A stretch of 8,210 nt of DNA from Treponema sp. UBA4232 (GCA_002396325.1 DGXM01000160.1:1-8210); one strand, 5' to 3'; shown: positions 1 through 6,317, counted from the first letter of the stretch. Notes: generated by a model from the sequence alone, not told the origin. A program made the numbers and translations.

Positions 1-268
1 TATTAGCGTTCAAAATGAGGCAGTGGGACGCAGGAAAAAAGCAAGGAGGGAATGTCCAATAAGTTTGCCACCCGGTTTCATTCAGAACCTGCTGCCGCCG
101 TCATTCCGGGCCTGACCCGGAATCTCCCCTGTACGAGAGATGCTGAAACAAGTTCAGCATGACGGTGTTCAATGGATTGCTGAAATAAATTCAGGATGAC
201 AATACTTTTGGGACAGCCCCCTCCTTGCTTTTTTCCTGCGTCCCACTGCCTCATTTTGAACGCTAATA
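1..268. repeat. Composite palindromic (MITE-like) element with 50-bp terminal inverted repeats
   Basis: Positions 1-50 are the exact reverse complement of 219-268 (50 of 50 bases). Imperfect pairing continues inward: 51-66 against about 203-218 shares roughly 11 of 16 bases. The left arm starts at the window edge, so the element may extend further out and no target-site duplication can be judged. The interior (about 67-202) holds three smaller hairpins, listed separately. There is no transposase and no credible gene: reading frames across it arise only from the repeats. If transcribed it would fold into a very long hairpin. It could be a non-autonomous transposable element, a REP-like dispersed repeat or a strong structural terminator. 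The inverted repeat is directly visible; mobility is inference. Confidence 0.85.
100..198. repeat. Cluster of three short palindromic units with 5-nt loops
   Basis: Unit A has an 8-bp stem, 103-110 with 116-123 (ATTCCGGG/CCCGGAAT), and loop CCTGA. Unit B has an 8-bp stem, 140-147 with 153-160 (ATGCTGAA/TTCAGCAT), and loop ACAAG. Unit C has a CTGAA/TTCAG core, 180-184 with 190-194, and loop ATAAA. B and C lie in the orientation opposite to A, and A and B face each other around 127-137. Translated in passing on the minus strand they give the peptides VILNLFQ, RHAELVSAS and RFRVRPGMT. Such peptides are familiar from spurious ORFs over dispersed intergenic palindromes in many unrelated bacteria. 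No function is assigned. Confidence 0.8.
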
Positions 269-309
269 GCAGAACTGATGCGGAAACCCCGGATACATGC
301 CTCCTCTGA

Positions 310-338
310 TTGATAAAATCAACAAAATCCTGTAGTAT
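310..338 (+). promoter_or_regulatory. Candidate sigma-70 promoter of the AICAR formyltransferase gene
   Basis: The -35 candidate TTGATA (310-315, 5/6 to consensus) is followed by a 17-bp spacer and the -10 candidate TAGTAT (333-338, 4/6). The predicted transcription start lies about 7 nt past the -10, on the A of the ATG at 345, so the mRNA would be leaderless. No Shine-Dalgarno sequence precedes that ATG, which fits. Confidence 0.5.
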
Positions 339-344
339 GTGGAT

Positions 345-1517
345 ATGAACGAACTTCAACTCAAATACGGATGCAACCCGAACCAAAAGCCGGCAAGGGT
401 GTTTATGGAAAATGGCGATTTGCCTGTTACTGTTTTGAACGGCAAACCTGGATTCATCAATCTGCTGGACGCACTGAACGGATGGCAGCTGGTCAAGGAA
501 CTCAAGGAAGCCACGAATCTTCCGGCGGCAACTTCATTCAAGCATGTTTCTCCTGCCGGTGCCGCTGTTGGACGTCCTCTTTCCGACACTCTCAAAAAGA
601 TTTACTACACCGACAATGTGGAACTCACTCCCCTCGCAAGTGCCTATGCCCGTGCCCGTGGTGCCGACAGAATGTCTTCGTTTGGAGATTTCATTGCTCT
701 TAGCGACCGTTGCGACAAATCAACCGCACTGCTCATCAAAAAGGAAGTGAGCGACGGAATCATTGCCCCCGCTTACGATGATGATGCACTGGAGATTTTG
801 AAGGCAAAGAAAAAGGGCGGTTACTGCGTGCTTCAGATTGACCCTGATTACGTTCCGGCGGCTTTGGAAAAAAAACAGGTTTTCGGAATCACATTTGAAC
901 AGGGACACAATTTCATAAAGCTTGACGACGACTGCCTGAAGAATTTCGTCACAGAAAACAAGACAATCAGCAAAGAAGAGCGCGACAATCTTTTGATTTC
1001 CCTGATTATCCTCAAATACACTCAGTCAAACAGCGTGTGCTACGTGAAAGACGGACAGGCAATCGGAATCGGTGCGGGACAGCAGAGCAGAATACACTGC
1101 ACAAGGCTTGCAGGCGACAAAGCGGACAAATGGTGGCTCCGTCAGGCTCCACAGGTGCTGAATCTGGATTTCAAGGAAGACATCAAACGTGCGGACCGCG
1201 ACAACACAATCGACGTGTACACAAGCGATGATGCGGAAGACGTGATTGGAGAAGGCGAATGGCAGAAGTGGTTCAACACAAAACCGGCCCCGTTCACCCG
1301 CGAAGAGCGCAAGGCATGGATTGCAAAAAACACCGATGTCGCAGTCGGAAGCGACGCATTCTTTCCGTTCGGCGACAATATTGAAAGAGCACACCGCAGC
1401 GGAGCAAAAGTGATTGCCCAGCCGGGAGGCTCAATCCGTGATGACAATGTGATTGAAGTGTGCAATAAATACGGAATTGCAATGGCCTTTACAGGCATAA
1501 GACTTTTCCACCACTAA
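345..1517 (+). CDS. Stand-alone AICAR formyltransferase (PurH transformylase domain only)
   Basis: This protein formylates AICAR with 10-formyl-tetrahydrofolate to give FAICAR, the penultimate step of purine synthesis, in the cytoplasm. The 390 residues match the transformylase half of bifunctional PurH. Visible motifs are GCNPNQKPAR near the N-terminus, the catalytic Lys-His pair in SFKHVSPAGAA (K66, H67), TQSNSV (226-231), GIGAGQQSRI (241-250), SDAFFPFGDNIERA (336-349), AQPGGSIRD (358-366) and the terminal TGIRLFHH. The N-terminal IMP cyclohydrolase (MGS-like) domain is absent, so cyclisation must be encoded elsewhere. Stand-alone versions of about 390 residues are known, so this is not a truncation. 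I chose ATG 345, which places MNELQLKYGCNPNQKP at the start. The in-frame GTG at 339 abuts the putative -10 box and is less likely. The gene converges with lgt, with 14 bp between stop codons. Confidence 0.95.
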   Translation: MNELQLKYGCNPNQKPARVFMENGDLPVTVLNGKPGFINLLDALNGWQLVKELKEATNLPAATSFKHVSPAGAAVGRPLSDTLKKIYYTDNVELTPLASAYARARGADRMSSFGDFIALSDRCDKSTALLIKKEVSDGIIAPAYDDDALEILKAKKKGGYCVLQIDPDYVPAALEKKQVFGITFEQGHNFIKLDDDCLKNFVTENKTISKEERDNLLISLIILKYTQSNSVCYVKDGQAIGIGAGQQSRIHCTRLAGDKADKWWLRQAPQVLNLDFKEDIKRADRDNTIDVYTSDDAEDVIGEGEWQKWFNTKPAPFTREERKAWIAKNTDVAVGSDAFFPFGDNIERAHRSGAKVIAQPGGSIRDDNVIEVCNKYGIAMAFTGIRLFHH

Positions 1518-1575
1518 GATTCGGCTGAAAGTCAGCGGCTGGTCGGGTCGTTCGAATCTCCTGAAAGGGATTTTT
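1517..1575 (+). terminator. Possible structured termination region between convergent genes
   Basis: AGATTCG (1517-1523) pairs with CGAATCT (1553-1559), enclosing a small hairpin GCTGA-AAG-TCAGC (1524-1536) over both stop codons. An alternative plus-strand hairpin pairs 1555-1558 plus 1560-1562 with 1566-1572 (one bulged T, loop GAA) and is followed by a short T run. Either could end transcription of the formyltransferase gene. The long U tract of a classic terminator is missing, and the structure lies in the 3' end of lgt, so confidence is low. Confidence 0.3.
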
Positions 1576-2569
1576 GAGCGGCCTGTTTTTTTGGCTTTAT
1601 GGTTTCAACCCAACAGGCGAATCCCAGCATAAAACCACCTGTAATCATCAGGAAACAGAGAATCTGCCCGGTGCTGAGGTTGAGGAGCGATGTGTTCAGT
1701 GCCGTGACTTCACTTCCGTTTGCAGAAATCCTGTAGCCCAGATCAACATCCGGTTCGCGGAAATATTCTATTATAAAGCGCATGAATCCGTAGCACACTG
1801 TGTATGCGGCTGCCATAAACCCGTCGAAGGGCTTGCGTTTTCTAAGGAGCCAGAGAATTCCCCAAAGGAAAACTCCCTCGAAAAATGCTTCGTACAGCTG
1901 ACTTGGATGGCGCGGAAGATTTACGAGCCTGCTTGTTTCAGAAATTTCCATTCCGATTTTTTTCATAATCTCCTGAACCCAGTCTATGCTTGAAGAAAAA
2001 GTCTGTGCGTCGCGGAAAATCATGCCCCACGGCATTGTGGTGACACGTCCGTAGAGTTCGCCGTTAAGGAAGTTTCCGAGTCTGCCGAAAGTGAAGCCCA
2101 GAGGAATTGAAACCGCCATGGCATCAATCCATTTCCACACAGGTCTTTTGTGAACACGGCACCAGATAATCATGGCAAGGAGTCCGCCGATGAATCCTCC
2201 GTGGTAACTCATGCCGACCAATCCGGTGAACTGCTTTGTGTCGGGATCAAACGGCCAGAAAATGAGCCACGGTTTTTTCCAATAAATTCCGCTTGTGTTG
2301 TAAACCAAAGTCGAAAAGATTCTTGCTCCCAGAATGAGGCCCACAAATCCCCAGCCTATGAAACTGTAGATATCATCTTCGATGGCTGGTCTTGAAGGAC
2401 TGTCCAACGCGCCTTCCTTGTACTGTTTTTTCAACACAAAAAAGGCCGTGACCACAGCAAACACGTACATGAGTCCGTACCAGCGGAAAAGTCCCAGCAC
2501 AGGCACATTCGGGAAAATCTGAGGATGTATCCACGAGGGATATTGTATATAAAGCGGAGTTCCAAGCAT
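1532..2569 (-). CDS. lgt: Prolipoprotein diacylglyceryl transferase
   Basis: Lgt transfers a diacylglyceryl group from phosphatidylglycerol to the lipobox cysteine of prolipoproteins in the inner membrane, the first step of lipoprotein maturation. The protein has 345 residues and several hydrophobic membrane segments, for example about 29-47, 67-90, 120-137, 147-161, 229-242 and 302-322. Family motifs are clear: RWYG (30-33), YHGGFIGG (122-129, His123), the signature GRLGNFLNGELYGR (162-175, with Arg163, Asn166 and Glu171), RHPSQLYEAFFEG (220-232) and RFIIEYFREPD (264-274). It is longer than the roughly 290 residues of E. coli Lgt, with extra sequence at about 187-219 and a polar Lys-rich C-terminal tail from about 325. 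Start ATG 2569 has an AAGGAA ribosome binding site 6 nt upstream. The gene is monocistronic by appearance: its own promoter and a terminator separate it from the upstream ATPase gene. Confidence 0.97.
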   Translation of the reverse strand: MLGTPLYIQYPSWIHPQIFPNVPVLGLFRWYGLMYVFAVVTAFFVLKKQYKEGALDSPSRPAIEDDIYSFIGWGFVGLILGARIFSTLVYNTSGIYWKKPWLIFWPFDPDTKQFTGLVGMSYHGGFIGGLLAMIIWCRVHKRPVWKWIDAMAVSIPLGFTFGRLGNFLNGELYGRVTTMPWGMIFRDAQTFSSSIDWVQEIMKKIGMEISETSRLVNLPRHPSQLYEAFFEGVFLWGILWLLRKRKPFDGFMAAAYTVCYGFMRFIIEYFREPDVDLGYRISANGSEVTALNTSLLNLSTGQILCFLMITGGFMLGFACWVETIKPKKQAAQKSLSGDSNDPTSR

Positions 2570-2575
2570 ATTCGA

Positions 2576-2581
2576 TTCCTT
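2576..2581 (-). promoter_or_regulatory. Ribosome binding site of lgt
   Basis: AAGGAA on the minus strand lies 6 nt before the ATG at 2569 and supports that start. It contrasts with the formyltransferase, ATPase and ctp-like genes here, which have no such site. Confidence 0.65.
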
Positions 2582-2588
2582 TTTAAAG

Positions 2589-2642
2589 CGGGAATGTTCC
2601 CGAAAAAATTTGATGCCGCGGAATCCTGTGATTCACAAGGCA
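2589..2642 (-). promoter_or_regulatory. Structured 5' leader of lgt with two hairpins
   Basis: On the minus strand the predicted lgt leader (about 75 nt) contains a hairpin GAATC-ACAG-GATTC (2634-2621), extended across an internal loop by TGCC (2642-2639) with GGCA (2617-2614). A second, near-perfect palindrome, CGGGAA-CA-TTCCCG (2602-2589), lies 7 nt before the ribosome binding site. The palindrome could be an RNA hairpin affecting translation or a protein operator. The repeats are visible; a regulatory role is inference, and no known riboswitch class is recognised. Confidence 0.35.
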
Positions 2643-2650
2643 CGGTCACA

Positions 2651-2679
2651 AGTATAGCGTAAAAAATCAATCTGTACAA
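2651..2679 (-). promoter_or_regulatory. Candidate sigma-70 promoter of lgt
   Basis: On the minus strand TTGTAC (2679-2674, 3/6 to the -35 consensus) is separated by 17 bp from TATACT (2656-2651, 5/6 to the -10 consensus). The predicted start near 2644 gives a leader of about 75 nt carrying the palindromes and the AAGGAA site. Confidence 0.45.
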
Positions 2680-2728
2680 TAAGCCCTGATGCGGGAAGTA
2701 CCCTGGGAATTCCGAAATTCAAGGTATG

Positions 2729-2749
2729 AAAAAACCGCCCCCATGCGGT
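2729..2749 (-). terminator. Rho-independent terminator of the MinD/FlhG-like gene
   Basis: On the minus strand the hairpin ACCGC-ATGGGG-GCGGT (2749-2734; 5-bp GC-rich stem, 6-nt loop) runs directly into a T6 tract (2734-2729). It lies 54 nt past the ATPase stop codon and upstream of the lgt promoter, so it separates the two minus-strand genes. A second, T-rich hairpin with stem CTGAAAA/TTTTCAG lies closer to the stop codon at 2778-2794. Confidence 0.7.
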
Positions 2750-2802
2750 GATGAAGACGGTGTTTTTTAAGAATCAACTGAAAAAGGTTTTCAGGAAGTT
2801 TT

Positions 2803-3951
2803 TCAATTGAGTTTATATCCCTGTCTGGCGGCGTCAACAAGTTTTTTCTTCAAAAGCAGGTTTTCGGCACGGAGACGGTTCAACTCGTACTGCTGCTGTT
2901 TTATGGCTTCGGCAAGTTCCCCGGTTGTGAGGGTTCCGTTTCCGACAAGTTCTTCAACATAGGCCATTTTCTGTCCGTAATCCTCGTCGGCCTCTTCCGC
3001 GGCAATCTGGAATGATGTCTCGCTGGCCTGGGTAAGGTCGTAGCCTTCGTCGAAACTGAGTGTCTCGGAGTGGATTATTTTTTCGGCAATGCGGTAGATT
3101 CCCTGCGCAATGATTGACTGCGGTTTGTAAACAATCACCGGGAGACGGGAAGCAAGAGCTTTGTCCTGAAGACTGTCACGGTAGATTACGCCCATGTGCT
3201 CAAGATTGAGTCCAAGGAATTCCTGGCATGAACGGCGGATTTTGTTGGCCCTTTCCGCATCCTTGGGGTCGTCTATCATATTCAAAACCAAACGCGGACG
3301 GAATTCCGCCATTCTGGATTTGAAAAGTGCCGTGTTCTGAGGATCCACTTTGTCCAAAGCCTCGACAAGCTTGGGAATGTACAGCCTCTGAAGTGATGCG
3401 GAATCCTTTTTCAGCGTCTCCAGATACTGATGCGCCGGAGTTCCTTTTTTGAAAGTATTGTACATCATGCGGAAGACTATGTTTTTCAGGAAAAGGTATC
3501 CGTTCAAAACAGCCGTTACCGTAGGCGCGGTAACGATTATGCCCTGCGGCGAAAGAAGGAACATATCCAAAATCGTAAGATGGGTTCCGGCTCCCAGGTC
3601 AAGAATAAGGTAGTCGTACTCCAGCTCCTGAAAATTGCGGATAAGCTCATTCTTTTTGCTTGCACGAAGCGAAGTGAGCCCCGGAATTTCCGAATCCCCC
3701 GCTATGAATGAGACGTTTTCGTATTCAGTGCGCGTAATAATCTGCGAAAAAGGAGTCTGTCCCGTCAGATATGTGCCCATTCCAGCCTTCGGCGCAGTCT
3801 GTCCAATGACAAGATGCAGGTTTGAGGCACCCAAATCCAAATCAACGAGCAGAACACGTTTGCCCGCCTGTCCTAACGCTATGGCAAGGTTTGCGCTCAA
3901 AAGACTCTTTCCGACGCCGCCTTTACCGCTTGCTACTGGTATTATTTGCAT
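2803..3951 (-). CDS. MinD/FlhG-like ParA-family P-loop ATPase with C-terminal coiled coil
   Basis: This is a deviant Walker A ATPase of the MinD/ParA/FlhG group, which control the position or number of division sites, flagella or other polar structures through ATP-dependent dimerisation. Counting from ATG 3951 (382 residues), the Walker A motif KGGVGKS is at 10-16, with signature Lys10. VDLDLGASNL is at 36-45, and LDLGAGTH at 117-124 is the Walker B-like switch, similar to the FlhG form. The protein is longer than typical MinD or FlhG (about 260-300). Residues after about 300 are acidic, followed by a predicted coiled coil at about 345-375 with Leu/Arg/Lys heptads. I see no MinD-type amphipathic membrane helix. 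No flhF, minC or parB is adjacent, so the cargo is unknown. GTG 3966 is an alternative start, but it abuts the putative -10 box. The gene is divergent from the ctp-like gene. Family placement is firm; the specific role is not. Confidence 0.85.
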   Translation of the reverse strand: MQIIPVASGKGGVGKSLLSANLAIALGQAGKRVLLVDLDLGASNLHLVIGQTAPKAGMGTYLTGQTPFSQIITRTEYENVSFIAGDSEIPGLTSLRASKKNELIRNFQELEYDYLILDLGAGTHLTILDMFLLSPQGIIVTAPTVTAVLNGYLFLKNIVFRMMYNTFKKGTPAHQYLETLKKDSASLQRLYIPKLVEALDKVDPQNTALFKSRMAEFRPRLVLNMIDDPKDAERANKIRRSCQEFLGLNLEHMGVIYRDSLQDKALASRLPVIVYKPQSIIAQGIYRIAEKIIHSETLSFDEGYDLTQASETSFQIAAEEADEDYGQKMAYVEELVGNGTLTTGELAEAIKQQQYELNRLRAENLLLKKKLVDAARQGYKLN

Positions 3952-3957
3952 ATTTTT

Positions 3958-3986
3958 ATTATACACTTAATTTCGACTCTTGCATA
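3958..3986 (-). promoter_or_regulatory. Candidate promoter of the MinD/FlhG-like gene, leaderless
   Basis: On the minus strand a perfect TATAAT (3963-3958) lies 6 nt before the ATG at 3951. The best -35 at 17 bp spacing is TATGCA (3986-3981), only 3/6 to consensus. No Shine-Dalgarno sequence is present, so the transcript is predicted to begin at or next to the ATG. The -35 overlaps that of the divergent ctp-like promoter. Confidence 0.5.
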
Positions 3987-4008
3987 GAGCGAAAAAACAA
4001 CGTAAAAT
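3980..4008 (+). promoter_or_regulatory. Candidate promoter of the ctp-rsmE operon, leaderless
   Basis: TTGCAT (3980-3985, 3/6 to the -35 consensus), a 17-bp spacer and TAAAAT (4003-4008, 5/6 to the -10 consensus) end 6 nt before the ATG at 4015. The sequence between the -10 and the ATG is AAAAGA, with no clear Shine-Dalgarno site. The -35 shares 3981-3985 with the opposite-strand -35 of the ATPase gene. Confidence 0.5.
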
Positions 4009-4014
4009 AAAAGA

Positions 4015-5493
4015 ATGAATAAGTTTTTTTCCATGCTCAAAAACAGACTAAAATCCGCCGCAGCCCTCTTTGCAATGACCTGTGCGGCCTCACTTTGTTT
4101 CGCCCAGTCCCCCGCAGCCACAGCAAACTCAAAGACAGAGCAGAACCGCCGTTACCTCGAAATCATCAACACTCTCTACTATTATATACAGAACAGTTAT
4201 GTTGAAGATGTTGACCCCGAAGTGCTTTACGAAGGTGCTCTGAAAGGAATGCTCGAGGCTCTTGACGACCCTTATTCCGTCTATATGCCCAAGGACGAGT
4301 GGAGAAGCCTTCAGGACACAACCAAAGGCTCATTCGGCGGCGTGGGACTTTCCATCACCAAACCAACTGAAAACACCCCCGAAAAGCCCGCATACGTGGA
4401 AGTCGCCCAGCCAATAGAAGATTCCCCGGGAGCAAGGGCAGGAATCCAGACCGGAGACCTTATCATCGCCATCAACGGAACCGACACATCCACAATCACC
4501 ATGAACGACGTGCTTGACCGTCTGCGCGGAAACGTGGGAGAAAGCGTAACCGTGAGAATCCGCCGCGGAAAGAATATGGAGTTTGAAAAGACCCTCGTGC
4601 GCGCCATCATCGAAAATCCCACTGTGAAATACGGCATGATTGGAAAATCCGGCTATATCAAGATTTCCGAATTCTCCGCAAAGACGGCAGAACGTGTGCA
4701 GGATGCCTTGAAATCATTCGGTGAAAACGGATACACTTCGCTGATTATCGACCTTCGCAACAACGGAGGCGGACTTCTTTCCGCAGCGGTGGAAATTGCG
4801 GATAAATTCATTGACAGCGGAGTCATCGTTTCCACGAAAAGCAGAATCAAGGGCGAGAATGCTGTTTACAGTGCCCACAAATACAAGACAAAGGTCCGCG
4901 ACATACCCGTGGTCGTCCTTGTGAACGGAGCCTCTGCTTCAGCATCCGAAATTCTTGCAGGAGCCTTGAAAGACACACACACAGCCTATCTCGTGGGAGA
5001 AAAGACATACGGAAAAGGCAGCGTGCAGATTCCGAGCGACCTTATCAACAACGACGGATTCAAAATCACCGTGGCCCGCTACTATTCACCGAGCGATGTA
5101 AACATCGACAAAATCGGCATTACACCTGACGAAGTGGTTTCGTATCCGCAGTTCACAGAGGAAGAGGAAAAAGCCTATACCGACCTGATGAACAGCAGTG
5201 ATCTGGAAGATTATGTGGAAGCCCACCCCGGTATGACGGAGAACCAGATTTCAGCTTATGCAGACACGCTTTACACAAAGTACAAACTGGAAAAGCGCGT
5301 GCTCAGGAAACTGATAAGAAATCAGGTGGAACGTGCGAAACCCGCCCGCCTGTATGATTTGGACTACGATTTGCAGCTCAACGAGGCCCTGAAGATTGTT
5401 GCGTCATCAGATTTCAATGCAAAGCTCCAGAGCGCAAAGACTCTCAAAGAGATGCAGACAGAAGCTCCGGCTGAAAAGACAGACGCAAAATGA
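4015..5493 (+). CDS. C-terminal processing peptidase (S41 family) with PDZ domain
   Basis: This is a periplasmic serine protease of the CtpA/CtpB/Prc family, which trims or degrades envelope proteins. Of 492 residues, 1-30 form a signal peptide: basic start, hydrophobic core AAALFAMTCAASL, and a likely signal peptidase I site after CFA. A PDZ domain spans about 105-185 (SFGGVGLSI, DSPGARAGIQTGDLIIAING). The S41 core follows: GYIKISEFS (213-221), LIIDLRNNGGG (243-253), VNGASASASEILAGALKD (303-320) and GEKTYGKGSVQ (328-338). The catalytic dyad is probably Ser309 and Lys334, 25 residues apart as in known members. Residues from about 382 form an acidic, helical C-terminal extension. The two Cys near the signal peptide end (23, 28) are poor lipobox candidates. 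It is first in the operon; its TGA overlaps the rsmE ATG. Confidence 0.95.
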   Translation: MNKFFSMLKNRLKSAAALFAMTCAASLCFAQSPAATANSKTEQNRRYLEIINTLYYYIQNSYVEDVDPEVLYEGALKGMLEALDDPYSVYMPKDEWRSLQDTTKGSFGGVGLSITKPTENTPEKPAYVEVAQPIEDSPGARAGIQTGDLIIAINGTDTSTITMNDVLDRLRGNVGESVTVRIRRGKNMEFEKTLVRAIIENPTVKYGMIGKSGYIKISEFSAKTAERVQDALKSFGENGYTSLIIDLRNNGGGLLSAAVEIADKFIDSGVIVSTKSRIKGENAVYSAHKYKTKVRDIPVVVLVNGASASASEILAGALKDTHTAYLVGEKTYGKGSVQIPSDLINNDGFKITVARYYSPSDVNIDKIGITPDEVVSYPQFTEEEEKAYTDLMNSSDLEDYVEAHPGMTENQISAYADTLYTKYKLEKRVLRKLIRNQVERAKPARLYDLDYDLQLNEALKIVASSDFNAKLQSAKTLKEMQTEAPAEKTDAK

Positions 5494-6317
5494 GACAGTT
5501 TATAGCGGACTCCTTCCCTGATTCGGACGGACTGCTCAAAGTGGAAGGAAAAAAAGCCAGACATCTTGTGCAGGTGCTCAGAAGCTCCCCAGGCGACATG
5601 ATTTATGTGCGTCTCCCCGACGGATTCGTGCAGGAAATGACAGTGGCCTCGGTGGATTCAGGCAGAAAATCGCTTTTGCTTCAAGTTGCAGGCCCGGATT
5701 ATGCAGAAGGCATCCAAAGTCCCAGAGCGAATATGGCGACTCCCCGTGCACAGACATTCGGTCCTGAATTGTGGCTGTTTCAGTTTGTGGCAAAACCGCC
5801 GAAAATGGATTTAATAATACGGCAGGCTGCGGAATGCGGAGTGCGTCACATTGTTCCGGTGGAAGGCACTTTTTGCCAGAGCGGTCCTGTGGATTCTGCA
5901 AGGAAAAGAACCGAAAACGGCGACAAACGATGGGAAAGAATCATCACGGAAGCAAGGGAGCAAAGCGGCTCCCCTGTGGCGACCGAAGTGCATCCCTGCA
6001 TGAACCTGCCCCATGCCCTTGATTTGTGGAACACGATGCCGGGAGACACATCGCTTGCACTTGTTCTTTACGAACAGACAAAAGGAACCGTGGCGCTGCA
6101 TACGGCAACGGAAAACAGCAAGGTGGAGAGAGCTGCACTCTTTGTGGGTGCGGAAGGCGGAATCTCGCCCGAAGAAATTTCATATATGCAGGGAAGGGGC
6201 GTAAAACCCGTTCATCTGCCGACAAACATATTGCGGTGCGAAACAGCGGCCGTTTACGGAATGGCAGCAATGCAGACAGCACTGGCGGAGAAAGAATTAT
6301 GGCAATTAAAAGGATAA
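5490..6317 (+). CDS. rsmE: 16S rRNA (uracil1498-N3)-methyltransferase
   Basis: RsmE methylates N3 of U1498 in the decoding region of 16S rRNA, using S-adenosylmethionine, in the cytoplasm. The 275 residues show an N-terminal PUA-like part (about 1-70, with HLVQVLR at 25-31 and GD at 35-36) and a C-terminal SPOUT knot domain. Diagnostic motifs are KMDLIIRQAAECGV (105-118), RWERIITEAREQSGS (147-161), VGAEGGISPEEI (219-230) and LPTNILRCETA (243-253). The usual GPEGG is GAEGG here, a mild variation. It is longer than the E. coli enzyme (about 243), mainly through a linker at about 66-92. The start ATG overlaps the TGA of the ctp-like gene (ATGA), with only a weak purine stretch before it, so translational coupling is likely. 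Its last 19 bp overlap the next gene. Confidence 0.95.
   Translation: MRQFIADSFPDSDGLLKVEGKKARHLVQVLRSSPGDMIYVRLPDGFVQEMTVASVDSGRKSLLLQVAGPDYAEGIQSPRANMATPRAQTFGPELWLFQFVAKPPKMDLIIRQAAECGVRHIVPVEGTFCQSGPVDSARKRTENGDKRWERIITEAREQSGSPVATEVHPCMNLPHALDLWNTMPGDTSLALVLYEQTKGTVALHTATENSKVERAALFVGAEGGISPEEISYMQGRGVKPVHLPTNILRCETAAVYGMAAMQTALAEKELWQLKG
6287..6290 (+). promoter_or_regulatory. Ribosome binding site deciding the start of the WecG/TagA-like gene
   Basis: GGAG lies 8 nt before the ATG at 6299, inside the 3' end of rsmE. The open frame continues upstream to 6026, but that part is antisense-free rsmE sequence in a second frame. The site and the family-like N-terminus MAIKRITILDVPVDI support 6299. 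Confidence 0.7.

Noticed and set aside
78..386. Minus-strand open frame of 102 codons across the left edge
   Set aside because: It reads through the palindromic element and the antisense start of the formyltransferase gene; its peptide is made of known repeat-derived strings such as RHAELVSAS and RFRVRPGMT.
1026..1498. Overlapping minus-strand frames inside the formyltransferase gene (up to 122 codons)
   Set aside because: Fully antisense to a strongly supported enzyme gene, with no recognisable domains and no start signals.
1574..1993. Plus-strand frame of 139 codons inside lgt
   Set aside because: Antisense to conserved lgt motifs, with no recognisable family or ribosome binding site.
4081..4110. 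Lipoprotein signal in the S41 protease (Cys23 or Cys28)
   Set aside because: The residues before either Cys do not make a convincing lipobox even allowing for relaxed spirochaete rules, and a signal peptidase I site after CFA fits better.
6026..6298. Upstream extension of the WecG/TagA-like gene by 91 codons
   Set aside because: It lies entirely inside rsmE in another frame and encodes no family sequence; the GGAG site and family-like N-terminus place the start at 6299.
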